A stretch of DNA of 64,000 nucleotides, from positions 144,318,057 through 144,382,056 of the forward strand of contig NC_062219.1 of assembly GCF_902686445.1 (NCBI RefSeq), read 5' to 3'. Of the stretch, positions 45,111 through 54,947 are shown in pieces. The notes beneath the pieces were generated by a model, which worked only from the letters and a program-made list of their open reading frames with translations, made no database searches and was not told the DNA's origin. Numbering within the stretch: the first letter of the stretch is position 1; each line of letters begins with the position of its first letter. Position numbers and translations under genes: made by a program. This stretch comes from Sciurus carolinensis. Lineage: Eukaryota; Chordata; Mammalia; Rodentia; Sciuridae.

Positions 45111-45431
45111 AAGCTAGCTAGCTAACACCTTCCTGAAACAAAGTGCTAAAGTTGCAAACCGACTTGATGGGGGTTCAGCATCCTCTAGTTTTCGCTGATG
45201 GCTACGATGCTAACCAGAAGAGCAGCGGAATGTTCCATGGGCTGCCACGATTAGAAAGGGAATTTTTAAAAATTGTATCATTTTCATGTAAAGTTATTTT
45301 TCTGCATTTTTAAAAACTACACAGCTGGACATCAACTATTCTCAAGGAACATCTAAACCCCAAGACATCTCAGACTTGATCAAACCCCTGTAGACAGGTA
45401 CAGACCCTGTCAGGGTGAAGCGTCAAGCTGG
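45111..45431. other. unique intronic sequence
   Basis: Nothing recognised apart from a short AGCTAGCTAGCT run at 45113-45124. Confidence 0.4.
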
Positions 45432-45838
45432 CCGTTTTAGTCAGCTTTTTCACTGCTGTGACTAAAAGATCTGACCAGAACAATTTTAAAGGTGGAAGAG
45501 TTTATTTGAGGGCTCACGGTTTCAGAGGTCTCAGTCCATAGAGGGCCGGCTCCATTCCTCAGGGCTCGAGGTGAGGCTGAACATCATGGCGGAAGAGCGT
45601 GGCAGAGGGAAGCAGCTCACATCATCAGGAAGCAGAGAGAGAGACTCCACTCTCCAGATACAAATATATACCACCAAAGCCACACCCTGACGCTTCGGTT
45701 ACCTCAGTTAATCCCTATTGGGGATGACTTCACTGATTGAACTAAGACTCTCACAACCCAATCATTTCTCCTCTGAACCTTCTTGCATTGTCTCACACAT
45801 GAGCTTTTGGGGGACACCTGACATTCAAACCATAGCAG
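45432..45838 (-). mobile_element. ERVL-MaLR LTR, nearly complete
   Basis: TTTTAGTCAGCTTTTTCACT, GAGTTTATTTGAGGGCTCAC, GGTGAGGCTGAACATCATGG and TGAGCTTTTGGGGGACACCT, ending ATTCAAACCATAGCA. Confidence 0.82.
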
Positions 45839-46204
45839 TGGCTCTCAGCAGTGAGTGACGGCATTTCCCCAACGCTCCCTTGGCCTAAGTCTGAACTAGA
45901 CAGGACCTTCATCTGCAGGGCCTCAGAGACTCACAGCTGAACCGGCCAGAGCAGTTTCTGCAGCATGTCTTTCTGCACCTACACTTGTGGGATCTGACTT
46001 TCCGGTGCATCATGACCAAGTTTGCCTGGCCAGGTAGACTCAAACTAGGCAAAAGCTGTTTAAGTTGGGGTCCTCCAGAGAAACAGGGCCCATGGGACGT
46101 GTGTGCATCCATACAAAGGGTTTTGTCTCCACAGATCATTCATGAGTTAAAAACCTCATCAGTAGAAAATGTACTGACTGCCAAGCCCAGTGGTGTAAGC
46201 CTAT
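45839..46204. other. mostly unique intron
   Basis: GTCCTCCAGAGAAACAGGGC at 46069 resembles an old repeat that I cannot name. Nothing else seen. Confidence 0.35.
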
Positions 46205-46385
46205 GATCCCCTGTTGTCATCTGCCATGCTGTGATGTAGCCAGAAGGGCCTCATCAGAGCTGAGCAGAAACCAGTGCCATGCTCTTGGACCTCCAGAACC
46301 CTGAGCTAAGTAAACCTCTGTTCTTTACAAATTTCCCAGCCTCAGGCATTTCGTTTCAGCTATGGGAAACAGACCGACACCTCCC
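46205..46385 (+). mobile_element. MaLR LTR 3' part
   Basis: GTAGCCAGAAGGGCCTCATC, GACCTCCAGAACCCTGAGCT, AAGTAAACCTCTGTTCTTTA and CATTTCGTTTCAGCTATGGG. Confidence 0.6.
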
Positions 46386-46427
46386 CCGAGAGACGCCCTC
46401 GTCACCACACTCCAGCTCTGACATACA

Positions 46428-46498
46428 CGTGGTTTGAGTGGGTCCCCCCAAGTTTCATATGTTGAAATTCAGTCCCCATTGTGAGATATTAAGAAATT
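46428..46498 (+). mobile_element. MaLR LTR 5' fragment, cut by a SINE
   Basis: GTGGTTTGAGTGGGTCCCCC, AGTTTCATATGTTGAAATTC, AGTCCCCATTGTGAGATATT. It aligns to 59830-59898; no LTR sequence continues after the SINE. Confidence 0.7.
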
Positions 46499-46695
46499 TG
46501 CCAGGCACAGTGGTGCACACCCCTAATCCCAGTGGCTCAGGAGACAGATGCAGGATTGAAAGTTTGAGGCTGGCCTCAACAACTTTGCAAGGTCCTAAGC
46601 AACTTAGTGAGACCCCATCTGAAAATTAAAAATAAAAAGGGTTGGAGAGGTAGCTCAGTGGTAAAGTGTGCCTGAGTTCAATTCCTAGTAGCAAA
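46499..46695 (+). repeat. B1-dID SINE
   Basis: GCCAGGCACAGTGGTGCACA to GGTTGGAGAGGTAGCTCAGT and CAATTCCTAGTAGC. Target duplication AAGAAATT at 46491-46498 and 46696-46703. Confidence 0.85.
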
Positions 46696-46704
46696 AAGAA
46701 ATTC

Positions 46705-46764
46705 CCTGAGTACACCTAACTTACTGACCTTCATAGCTTGGCAACATGGTACACTGTAGAGTGT
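46705..46764. mobile_element. Tigger-like fragment
   Basis: ACACCTAACTTACTGACCTT, CATAGCTTGGCAACATGG and TACACTGTAGAGTGTTGGTT resemble a TcMar-Tigger element. Confidence 0.4.
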
Positions 46765-46931
46765 TGGTTGCACAGGCAGGAAGATCACAAGTTCAAGTCC
46801 AGCCCCAGCAACTTAACGAAACCCTGTCTTAAAATAAAAAATAAAAAAGGCAGGGGATGTGGCTCAGTGGTAGAGTGTCCCTGGGTCCAATCCTCAGTAC
46901 CACCCTCCCTAAAAAAAAAAAAAAAAAAAAA
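46765..46931 (+). repeat. B1-dID SINE, 5'-truncated
   Basis: GGCAGGAAGATCACAAGTTC, CAGCCCCAGCAACTTAACGA, GGCAGGGGATGTGGCTCAGT, then about 20 A. Confidence 0.82.
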
Positions 46932-46954
46932 TATTTGGAAGGAGGATATACTCA

Positions 46955-47160
46955 CATAACTGTTGTTACAGTATACTGTTATAACTGTCCCATTGTTATT
47001 GTTGCTAATCTCTTGTTGAGCCTAATTTATGAACTGGATTTTACCAGAGGTATATATACACAGGAAAAACGAAACATACAGAGCTTGGCACAATCCAGTT
47101 TCAAGCATCCACAGGGAGTAGTGGAATATATCCCCCTAGGATAAGAGGACCACTGTGCTT
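46955..47160. mobile_element. Tigger-like element, partial
   Basis: GTTGTTACAGTATACTGTTA, TTGTTGAGCCTAATTTATGA, GTTTCAAGCATCCACAGGGA and CCCCCTAGGATAAGAGGACC form the other end of the family at 20690. Confidence 0.65.
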
Positions 47161-47807
47161 TAAAAACATCTACATCTTATATTTAATAATAACGGGATTG
47201 GTATCACTGGGTCATCACATACATAATTTCTGTCTACTGCTTTCCTATGGTCATTGAAAAGCAATGAAACTCCAGATGTGCATTTCATCCAGTAAAGACT
47301 TGACACCATCAAGAATCATCTACATCTGTAAAAATGGCCCCCAAGCTTGTGTTCTCACAGTTAGCAGCGCGGTGCCGCTCGGCCCGAATGACCACTCAGT
47401 CCCTCCTCCACCTGCTGCTGTCCAGCTGAGTGGGCCCGGCAGCACTCCTGATGCGTCCCTAGTTTGTGAGTGACCACAGAAAACACTGAGCCGGGAGAGC
47501 AGCGGACACAAGCAGGCACAGCTGGGAAGACGGGGCTGGGCTTCCCAGGGGCCGCGCCTGGGATTCGTGACTCCGGGAGCTGGTGCAGACGATTGTTTCG
47601 CCCACCACGTGGGCAGAGCAGGCTGCTGTGAAGAGGGGTGGCCGAGGAAGCTGACAGAGGGGAGCAGAACGAGCTCCAGGGGTTTACAGCAACCCCCAGC
47701 TCCCTTCCTGCTCCTGGGTTCCATGAGATGGCCAGCACAAGTGACCAATCGTGAGGACCTGACAGCAGCAGCAGCATCTCTACTGATCACCTATCTGCGA
47801 AGCCAGA
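47161..47807. other. unique intronic sequence
   Basis: Nothing recognised. Mutually antisense ORFs of 130-156 codons over 47320-47960 have no domains. Confidence 0.4.
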
Positions 47808-48133
47808 GCTGTTGTCCCTTGGTATCTGCCAGGGGTTGGTTTCAGGAACCCCCAAGGATACCCAAGTCCAAGGATAAATCCTTGTATAAAACAGCAGAGT
47901 ATTTGCATATGATCTACACAAGTCCTCATGTATACTTTAAATCATTTCCAGATGACTTATAATACCTCATACAATGCAAGCAGTTGTTCTGCTGTATTGT
48001 TTAGGGAATAACAACAAGAAAAAAAGTCTGTACGTGTTCAATGCAGGTGCGATTTCTCTTTTCAAACATTTTCAACCTGTAGTTGGTTCAATCCAATCTT
48101 GTAAATCTCACAGACACAGGGAGCCAACTGTAC
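47808..48133 (+). mobile_element. MER2 (TcMar-Tigger MITE), full length
   Basis: Starts TGTTGTCCCTTGGTATCTGC; internal CAGAGTATTTGCATATGATC, ATACTTTAAATCATTTCCAG, TACCTCATACAATGCAAGCA; ends GGGAGCCAACTGTA. Confidence 0.85.
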
Positions 48134-48144
48134 TGGATTTGCAG

Positions 48145-48335
48145 TAATCCCAGCATCTCAGAAGGCTGAGGCAGGAGGATTGCAAGTTCAAAGCCAGCCT
48201 CAGCAACTTAGCAAGGCCCTAAACAACTCAGTGAGATCCTGTCTCTAAATAAAATATAAAAAAGGGCCGGGGATGTGACTCAGTGGTTAAGTGCCCCTAG
48301 GTTCAATTACTGGTACCAAAAAAAATGTGTGTGGG
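48145..48335 (+). repeat. B1-dID SINE followed by (GT)/(G) run
   Basis: GTAATCCCAGCATCTCAGAA to GGCCGGGGATGTGACTCAGT and GGTTCAATTACTGGTACC, A8, then TGTGTGTGGGGGGGG. The first ~20 bp are missing. Confidence 0.85.
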
Positions 48336-48454
48336 GGGGGGAAGACTGCAAAGCACCATTTGAAACAGGATACAGAACTGAACGTATTAGGGAGAAGTAA
48401 AACATGCATGTCTGTTGAGCTGATGCAGATAATTGAGTGGGGACAAAACCCAAG

Positions 48455-48590
48455 CCTTTATATACCCCTCCTTTTAATTGCCACACCATATGATATTGTC
48501 ATTTCCTCCTTTTTATTGATAAGAAAACTGAGACTTAGGAAGAACAGGTACCTCTCCCAAAGTCACATGCTAGCAAACTGGCAGTCTTTC
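48455..48590 (-). repeat. MIR
   Basis: TTATTGATAAGAAAACTGAG, ACTTAGGAAGAACAGGTACC and CCCAAAGTCACATGCTAGCA: antisense MIR. Confidence 0.75.
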
Positions 48591-49842
48591 CTATCATTGT
48601 TTAGCTTCTGAAACACACACCCAATAATATTACGATGCTCTTTGCTGGGCCGTGATTGCCCTGGATCAAAACATATAATGAACTGCCTGTGTCTTTCTTA
48701 GTGAAACCCTCAAAACATGCTATTTACTTCTACTTTTTTGTTGATGCTCTCATTCTTCCTCAGTTTCAGCTACCAAAACATTCAACATCTTACCTTCTTC
48801 TCACTCCAATTTAAACTTCTGCAGAACTGTCTGTTTTCAAAGTCAGGTATCACCCACAAAGGAATCCTTCAACTGCACCTAATTTCAGTGAGAAGAAGGG
48901 AGACTGGTGGTGCTTGACTTTTCCTAACCATAAACAGGGTAATTTCTTTCATTTACATAATGCCCAGGGGTTTCCTCAGCTCTTCACCAAATTGATGGAC
49001 TAAAATCATTTCCTGCAGCGCACAGGGGCAGGAACCCAGCAAGAAAAAATACCATCACCCCTTTCAGGCAGCATTAAGATAGGAACAGATCCAAAAGAAA
49101 CCTCAAGGGTGAACTGGAAACGCAGGGTTGGCTAGAATTTCGGAGTGGCCAGCAAGTCCAAGTACACCCTTGTCATCACCCGCAGTCATGCCTCTGCTGG
49201 TGTGGCCACGGTGGCCTGCAAGCCTCAGCCCTGTTTCCTCCTGTCTCACCTCTGTCCCCTCAGCATTAAGCAACTGCTGCAGCCGTGAAGTGGGACAGGG
49301 AAGGGCAGAACGCTCAGGTCCTCGGCTAATGATGCCAAGCAGGTTGGGGCAAGATCAATGTGCGGAAGAGCAGAGCTCAGTGAAAACCTTACTCACTGCC
49401 CCAAGGGAGCCTTCCCTTCCCATGGGGAGCCTTTCCCAGGAGAATCTGCACCACCGTCTCCAAAAACGAGGACAGGGATCGTGAAGACAGATGTCATCAC
49501 ATTCCACACAAGGCGGCAGGTATTTCTGGCACAGTTTCCCTGCCAGAGAAATGATAACAGGAGAGGTCCTCGGTCCCCAAAGGCAGAGGGTCGGGTCATC
49601 TTGGACACCTGCCTATTCCAGAGTCTGCATGAACAGTGAACTGGACAGAAACTGTGACTCAGGTCCCCCCCCAGGTGTCTGCACCTTGAAGGGATCCCTA
49701 GAGAGGGAGGGCTATGTTAAAGTTGGAAAGGCAGAAGCTACTGAGCACAGGACCAATCTGCTGCCCGTTGAGGGGCACCTCGTGTCTGTGACCCCTTGCC
49801 TTCCCTCAGGGATACACTCATGCCCTGGAAATGGGTTCTGTA
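48591..49842. other. unique intronic sequence
   Basis: Nothing recognised in 1.2 kb. Confidence 0.45.
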
Positions 49843-49960
49843 CACTTCAACAAATATTTATAGTGTCTAAGAGGTGACAAGGCAGCTGGCACCAAGGAGG
49901 CACAAGACAGAGGAGGGCCCAACCCCCCAAGAACTCACCTTCTAGCTGGAGAAAGAACCC
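49843..49960. repeat. L2-like remnant
   Basis: CACTTCAACAAATATTTATA followed by CCCCAAGAACTCACCTTCTA resembles an old LINE2 end; heavily decayed. Confidence 0.35.
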
Positions 49961-50737
49961 TAAGACGACGGCCATGCAAGCGAAAGGGATGGTCACAAAC
50001 TCTGACAGCGCCACCAAGAAGAGAAAGAGGATGGCAGGAGCAGGACCCGGAGGCCAGAGTCCAGCAAGGCCTCGCTCCCCAAGGAACATGTTCACTGGAG
50101 CTGGAAAGTGAGGATGAGCTGCCCACCGGGAGCAGCAAGGGGACAGCCTTCCAGGCAAAGCACAGAGCCAGGGCAGAGCCTGCCGTCAGGGAAGGGATGC
50201 AGCTGTGGAGGAACAGGAGAGGGGCCCAGAGGCTGGAGGGCAGTGAGTCCCGGGTGCGGGAGGTGCAGCCACTGACGAAGGGGAGCAGATGGGGGAGGCA
50301 GGGCTGTTTTAGGCCGGGTAGATCACTGTCAGGCACCTGGGTGTTATTCCAGGTGCCAAGGGAACCCGGGAAAACAAAGAGCGAGTCGGAGTGTAGGTGT
50401 GCGAGCACATGCACGATCTACGTGCGGCCACGCGCACCCACTTTGTCCACCTCTAGAGAACAGGCTGGACAGCTTACTGTGTGAGTCCAGGGAGACTGGG
50501 CACTGCCAGGCGGTGCTGAGCCCACAGGCTGGCTGGGGCATGGTGCCAGCCCTGAGCCCCACTGCTCTGGGCACAAAGGTGAGTGAATCCATCCTTGCTG
50601 CCTGCAGGCACCCGGCAGTCAAGGGCCTGGAGGTGCCAGGGAAATTGACAAGGCACAGTGTCACCTCGGGCGCCAGTTCATCTGGCAACACCTTTGCTAA
50701 CTGAAATGAGCAGAAGCCCACGGACTAGCTCTCAGTT
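49961..50737. other. unique intronic sequence
   Basis: GC-rich, no repeat or gene recognised. Confidence 0.4.
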
Positions 50738-50970
50738 CCGTTATCCTACAAAGAAACTGACGTGTGCAAAACAACACATGCTCAGGATTATTCACGTCAT
50801 GTTTGCATGAGCAAAAGATTGGAAACAACCTGAATGTTGAGTAATAGGGAACTGGTTAAAGAAAATTTGATTTTGCCATACAATGAGATACTATACAGCC
50901 AAAAACAGGAACAAGGATACTTTCACACTCTGAGTTTTATATGTGTATATAATATAAATATATTCATGTG

Positions 50971-51256
50971 TATACAGTTGTTCTGCAGAATCTGTGGGCA
51001 GTTGGTTCCAGGAACCCCTCAGATACCAAAATCCATGGATGCTCAAGTCCTTCATAGAAAATGGCATGTCTTCCCATAAACTTTAAATCACCTTTAATTA
51101 TTTAGAATACCTAATACAACTTAATGCTTTGTAAGTAGTTGTCCTGCTGTATTGTTTCACATATGTCCAGTCACATAAAATAATATGACCAGTCTCATTT
51201 TCCAGGACCTTATTCACACATGTGGAATCCAGGGAGATGAAGGGTCAATTGTATGT
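50971..51256 (+). mobile_element. MER2 nested in the old LINE
   Basis: Starts CAGTTGTTCTGCAGAATCTG after a TA and ends GGGTCAATTGTA. Internal ATACCAAAATCCATGGATGC and TAATACAACTTAATGC. It is shorter than the copy at 47808. Confidence 0.78.
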
Positions 51257-51397
51257 GTAAATATTTGTATATTTTATATATAATAAACATTTATATATGT
51301 GTATAAATATGTGCTTATATATTTATGTGCTTTATATATATTTATAAAACATATATAATGCATCTAAATTTTATATAACATTAAATTAAGATGTTAC
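51257..51397. repeat. AT-rich (TA/TTTATA) tract
   Basis: Repeated ATATTTATA, ATATATAATAAAC and TATATGTG blocks; likely an expanded A/T-rich part of the host LINE or MER2 flank. Confidence 0.75.
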
Positions 51398-51592
51398 TCT
51401 TTTTTCTGGGATTGAACCCAGGGGTGCTTAACCACTGAGCCACATCCCCAGCCCTTTTATATTTTATTTAGAGACAGTCTCACTGAGTTGCTCAGGGCCT
51501 CGCTAAGTTGCTGAGGCTGGTTTTGAACTTGCAATCCTCCGACCCCAGTCTCCCAAGCTGCTGGGATTATAGATGTGCGCCACCATGGCTAA
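51398..51592 (-). repeat. B1-dID SINE nested in the old LINE
   Basis: GGGATTGAACCCAGGGGTGC, TTAACCACTGAGCCACATCC, TCGCTAAGTTGCTGAGGCTG, GGGATTATAGATGTGCGCCA. Confidence 0.88.
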
Positions 51593-51915
51593 GATACTAC
51601 ATTTTTAATATACATAGATTTTCATAATAACACTGTATAACAATAGCAAAGTATAGAACAGTGTGAACTGGATGTTACCAATTGTGTCGAGAGGATTTAA
51701 AAATTCTCACACATGTATTTTTCAGTATATCCCTAGAAAAATCTTGAACAGGAGCTCTAAAAAAAATAAATAACAACACTGATGGCCTCTGAAGGAGGAC
51801 AGGGACTGGGGACGTTTACTCTTCACTGTGTACTTTCATAGCATTTGAATTCTATATCATGTGAATATAGAACCTATTCAAACTAACTAAACAAAATTTA
51901 AATTTTTAACAAATG

Positions 51916-52474
51916 TATGCAAAGAAGTGCTAGAAAAGAAGCTGGGTCACACCATGCTGAGGACTCCGAAGGGAACACGGGGCGGGACTGATCTAAAGTA
52001 AGGATTCCTGGAGGCGCTAACGCACTGAGTCTTGCAGGACCGAGATCATCAATCATGACCACAGGGACAAGGGTGTTCCTGAGAGAGGCAGGGACTTGTG
52101 AGCCACTGAAGCAGCAGTCGCGTATCTGTGCTGAAATCTCGGGGCTCCGCTTGGCCTGCAGGACAGCCGGTCTTCCTGGGAAGTGACAGGGAGCCTTTGA
52201 TAGGGGAAGCAGGGACAGAGGCAGGCAGGGGTGGGCTGGGACCGTGTGGAACCCAATTCAGAAATTAGGTAAGCGCTTAGCTTCTGTGGGGGAAGTGATG
52301 GCACAGAGGGGGAAGATAGAGAGGTTCAGGAGACGGTGTGGGAACCGATTCCATGGGTAGGGTCAGGAGGAACCCAGGACATCTCCAACAAGTCCTGTTG
52401 CAATGGCATTAACTGACAGAAGGAACTGCAGGGAAGGAGGACGAGGTGGTGAGAGGGGAAGAAATGACCAACCA
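51916..52474. other. unique intronic sequence
   Basis: Nothing recognised. Confidence 0.4.
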
Positions 52475-52655
52475 GAAAGCTGGGTGCCAGTCTCTAGCTG
52501 TGTGTCCTTGGGCAACTCAACTCAACGTCTCTGAATCTCAGTGGCCTCCTTGGGGTTAGTACCTATCTGAGAGGATTACTTTAGTCACAAAACAAGACAC
52601 TATACACAGCTCCTACCACACGTCCTGGCACACAGCAAATACTCAGGAGACTCCT
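52475..52655 (+). repeat. MIR
   Basis: CTAGCTGTGTGTCCTTGGGC, CTCTGAATCTCAGTGGCCTC and CCTGGCACACAGCAAATACT: sense MIR. Confidence 0.82.
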
Positions 52656-53013
52656 TGGGCAGTGTAGAGACTGTACATGGTAGAAACGTCTCCACAACAG
52701 AAGGTCACAGGTCTATCACTCTCACTGCACAAGCAACTCGAAGCCCAGGATTCTGCTAAAAGAATTCACCAGGACTAGTGAAAGGGTGGCTGGTTTCAAT
52801 TCCAGGCAAACACTAACCCTCTGTAAACCCCCAAGCAGGGCAGCCTGATAACGGTTTGGGGTTTTTCACTTCCTGTACTGAATTGAACATCTAGCCCTGA
52901 CCGTGAAGCCAGCCAAGACGACCACCACATAGGTACTCGCGGGCACAACCCAGAGAACCTCATCTGGGGGTCTTCCGGGAAAGATGAGGCTGCGCACAAA
53001 GTCCAGCCACATC
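52656..53013. other. unique intronic sequence
   Basis: Two overlapping minus-strand frames of 73-76 codons lie here behind the acceptor at 53064. Neither resembles a known domain. Confidence 0.4.
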
Positions 53014-53063
53014 TCATCCCAGGGTCCCCACGTTGTCCATAAACATGGACTGCCTTGGATTGC
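53014..53063 (-). other. second strong cryptic or alternative splice acceptor
   Basis: The minus strand has a run CTCTTTTTTAAGCCCTC followed by TTTTGCAG, with AG at 53065-53064. Spliced from GFOD1 exon 1 it would add only Gly plus 15 residues (NPRQSMFMDNVGTLG) before a stop at 53016-53014, giving a 100-residue product or a decay substrate. A different frame is open much longer (53096-52866, containing WLDFVRSLIFPGRPPDEVLW) but is not in phase with exon 1. It may be used, or be an intronic decoy. Confidence 0.25.
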
Positions 53064-53221
53064 CTGCAAAAGAGGGCTTAAAAAAGAGCCCCCCAATCTA
53101 CCTCAAAAACATGAATGAAATCCTATTTCTTAGTTATACTTACTAAACCAAGTCAATGATGCCTTCCACATTTGGTTCTGAAGAGATGATTCACATTAGT
53201 CTTATCAATGAAGAAGTTTTG

Positions 53222-53310
53222 GGGATTTTTTTTTTTTCAGTTCTGGGGATCAAACTCAGGGCCTTACACATGCTAGTCACTCCACCACTAAGCTGCATCC
53301 CCAGTCCTCA
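53222..53310 (-). repeat. ID SINE
   Basis: T12, then TCTGGGGATCAAACTCAGGG, CCTTACACATGCTAGTCACT and CCACCACTAAGCTGCATCCC. Confidence 0.85.
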
Positions 53311-53766
53311 TAGGGATGTTTAAAAATAAGCATAGAAGTATCCAGAAACAAATAATCTGGACCAGACCCCCCAGGGCCACAGTGCTAGAGATGTTCAGAA
53401 CACAAGAGCATCCTTGTTCCCCAAACTGGCACTCTCCTGCTCTGGGGTTGCTCTGTGGGCCTGTTTGTCCTGCACAGAGTAAAGCCACGTTCCAATAGGG
53501 CCTTTCTGATAGATGCGGCTCAACAGGGACCAGTTTTTATACAAATTGCCCCATGGATCCGCACTACAGCTTGGTTATAATCTATCCGACATGCACAGAT
53601 CCGATGTAAATAAGGGAGTTTCCTACCCAACATAAATGTTCCATCCAAGAGAAAAGAAATATTGGCCAGAACTCAATGGCATTCAATTCAAGGCCAAAGA
53701 AACAAGGCTACAAAGGCCAGAGGCTTAATAAAGTTAGCGTTAAAATCGCCAACCTTGAGCACGTCC
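53311..53766. other. unique intron; possible 3' UTR of the short GFOD1 isoform
   Basis: No repeat. On the minus strand this follows the stop of the candidate alternative exon. The only poly(A)-like hexamer near the stop is TATAAA (53541-53536). Confidence 0.35.
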
Positions 53767-54077
53767 TTAATAGACATCCATCTCATCTCCTCTTGTTAGA
53801 AGCTTGGGTTCTTTCCTCACCAATAAAACTCCAGCGCTCCAGGATGGGCTATTAAATTGCTTGGGATAGAAAGGAGGGAGCAATCTCCCCGGGATGGTTT
53901 GAGGTCTGTGTGGGAGCTGCTGATGGACAAAACACTTGCACTTCTCTGTCCTCAGCACAGCAGAGAGGTTGATAATGCAGTGGAGAGGCTGTTCAGAGGC
54001 CTGGAGGGAGTTGGGGGACCAGATGAAGAAGGGGGGGATGACAGTCTGCTTGTCAACGCCAAACCTCTGAATGATTC
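53767..54077 (-). CDS. GFOD1: candidate alternative terminal exon of GFOD1 (short isoform)
   Basis: On the minus strand a pyrimidine-rich tract (TCTCTTTCACTTCCTTCAG) ends in an AG at 54079-54078, 870 nt downstream of the exon 1 donor. Joining exon 1 (phase 1, final G) to 54077 restores a Gly codon and continues 102 further codons: IIQRFGVDKQTVIPPFFIWS, then ...KLLTRGDEMDVY, stop at 53769-53767. The product would be 84 GFOD1 residues plus 103 new ones (about 187), keeping the dinucleotide loop but losing the substrate domain. The new tail is rich in Pro, Gln and Ser, with a Cys-Lys-Cys and no motif I recognise. No AATAAA lies within 700 nt past the stop; a TATAAA variant sits at 53541-53536. 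From memory, human C6orf114 was a separate locus later merged into GFOD1, which would fit such a transcript, but I could not verify this. It could also be a decoy acceptor before a chance ORF. Confidence 0.5.
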
Positions 54078-54917
54078 CTGAAGGAAGTGAAAGAGATACT
54101 ATCACATGCTTTCAAAAGAAACTGGCAGCTCTGGGCCTTTTCCAACACAAATTATCCATGCTGCAGAAACTAGAGTGTCCGCCCGCTGAAAGTAAAAGAT
54201 TATTCCAAATCGGTGCAGAAGGTACCTGCGGGTCGGCTGCACGCAAAGGTTAAATTACTCCGGTTTTACCTATCTTTAGTACCGATGACATCTCTTAAAA
54301 TATTCTAATAGTCACCCCCGACACACATGCAACCAACACCTCTCGCCATCCTTCCCTCCTCCCGGAAGGAAATGGGTCCAGCCGATTGTTACATCTCTAA
54401 TCTCACACTAAACTAACTCACAGTGGAGAGAAACAAACCACCCCAGCAGGGCGCCACAGCTGCTGAAAAGCAGGTACTCTATCGCCCCCAGGAAAACCCA
54501 GACACGTGTGCGGCCCTTTATTCAGGCCCTTTCGGGCTGCCTGCTCGCCTCTCCCAGGTGCCTACGCGCCCACACTCGGCACTACACACACAGCTGAGGG
54601 CAAAGTTTCCTCTCCGGGAGTAGCAACCGATCTCCTGCTCTCGGCATCCACCTGATTCACATCTCCCGAACCCAGGCACCTCCGGTCTCCACGCCACGCA
54701 CATGGAGAAGCGCGTTCAGGTGCTGCCGGGAGAAAAGGGGAGAGGCGCGCAGGTGGCGAAGGCCAGGCAGCAGGGCGGGGGAGCTCCGAGTGGGGTGTGG
54801 GGTCACAGATCCCCGGGTTGGTTCAGACGCTGTGTAAGCCTCTGGGATGTGGAAAGGACAAGAAGAGAAAGGCAGCGGGGTGGGAAAAAAAAAAAAACGA
54901 GAGAAGGCAGGAGAGCC
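54078..54917. other. unique intron between exon 1 and the candidate alternative exon
   Basis: No repeat recognised. The right part (54650-54917) is GC- and purine-rich, the shore of the CpG island; the left part (54120-54450) is of ordinary composition. It would be the 870-nt intron of the proposed short isoform. Confidence 0.6.
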
Positions 54918-54938
54918 GGGGTGGGGGGTGGGGGGCGG
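54918..54938 (+). other. G-quadruplex-prone tract beside the exon 1 donor
   Basis: Three long G-runs separated by single T residues (GGGG-T-GGGGGG-T-GGGGGG), then C-GG, on the plus strand. The tract starts 4 nt past the donor hexamer inside the intron. The GFOD1 RNA here is C-rich, so a quadruplex could form on the template DNA strand rather than in the RNA. Confidence 0.45.
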
Positions 54939-54947
54939 TTTGCTCAC

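Larger units (their letters stand above)
50738..51915 (+). mobile_element. old LINE (L1M-like) split by MER2 and B1-dID insertions
   Basis: Part one (50738-50940): GATTGGAAACAACCTGAATG, AGTAATAGGGAACTGG, AGATACTATACAGCCAAAAA. Part two (51593-51915): AGAACAGTGTGAACTGGATG, TCACTGTGTACTTTCATAGC, TTGAATTCTATATCATGTGA. The two parts are consecutive in the family, so the material between was inserted or expanded. Confidence 0.55.
1..54947 (-). other. GFOD1: GFOD1 intron 1 (5' part)
   Basis: Everything left of the exon 1 donor lies inside GFOD1 on its transcribed strand. In other mammals this intron is long (tens of kilobases to over 100 kb) and the rest of the coding sequence is in one distal exon, so absence of exon 2 here is expected. 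No other ORF resembles a known protein. The intron is a mosaic of unique DNA and repeats, itemised below; GFOD1 transcription reads the minus strand of each. Confidence 0.85.

Noticed and set aside
52866..53096. 76-codon minus-strand ORF with a hydrophobic stretch, behind an acceptor
   Set aside because: Its frame is not in phase with GFOD1 exon 1 and no other upstream exon is visible; the acceptor alone is reported.
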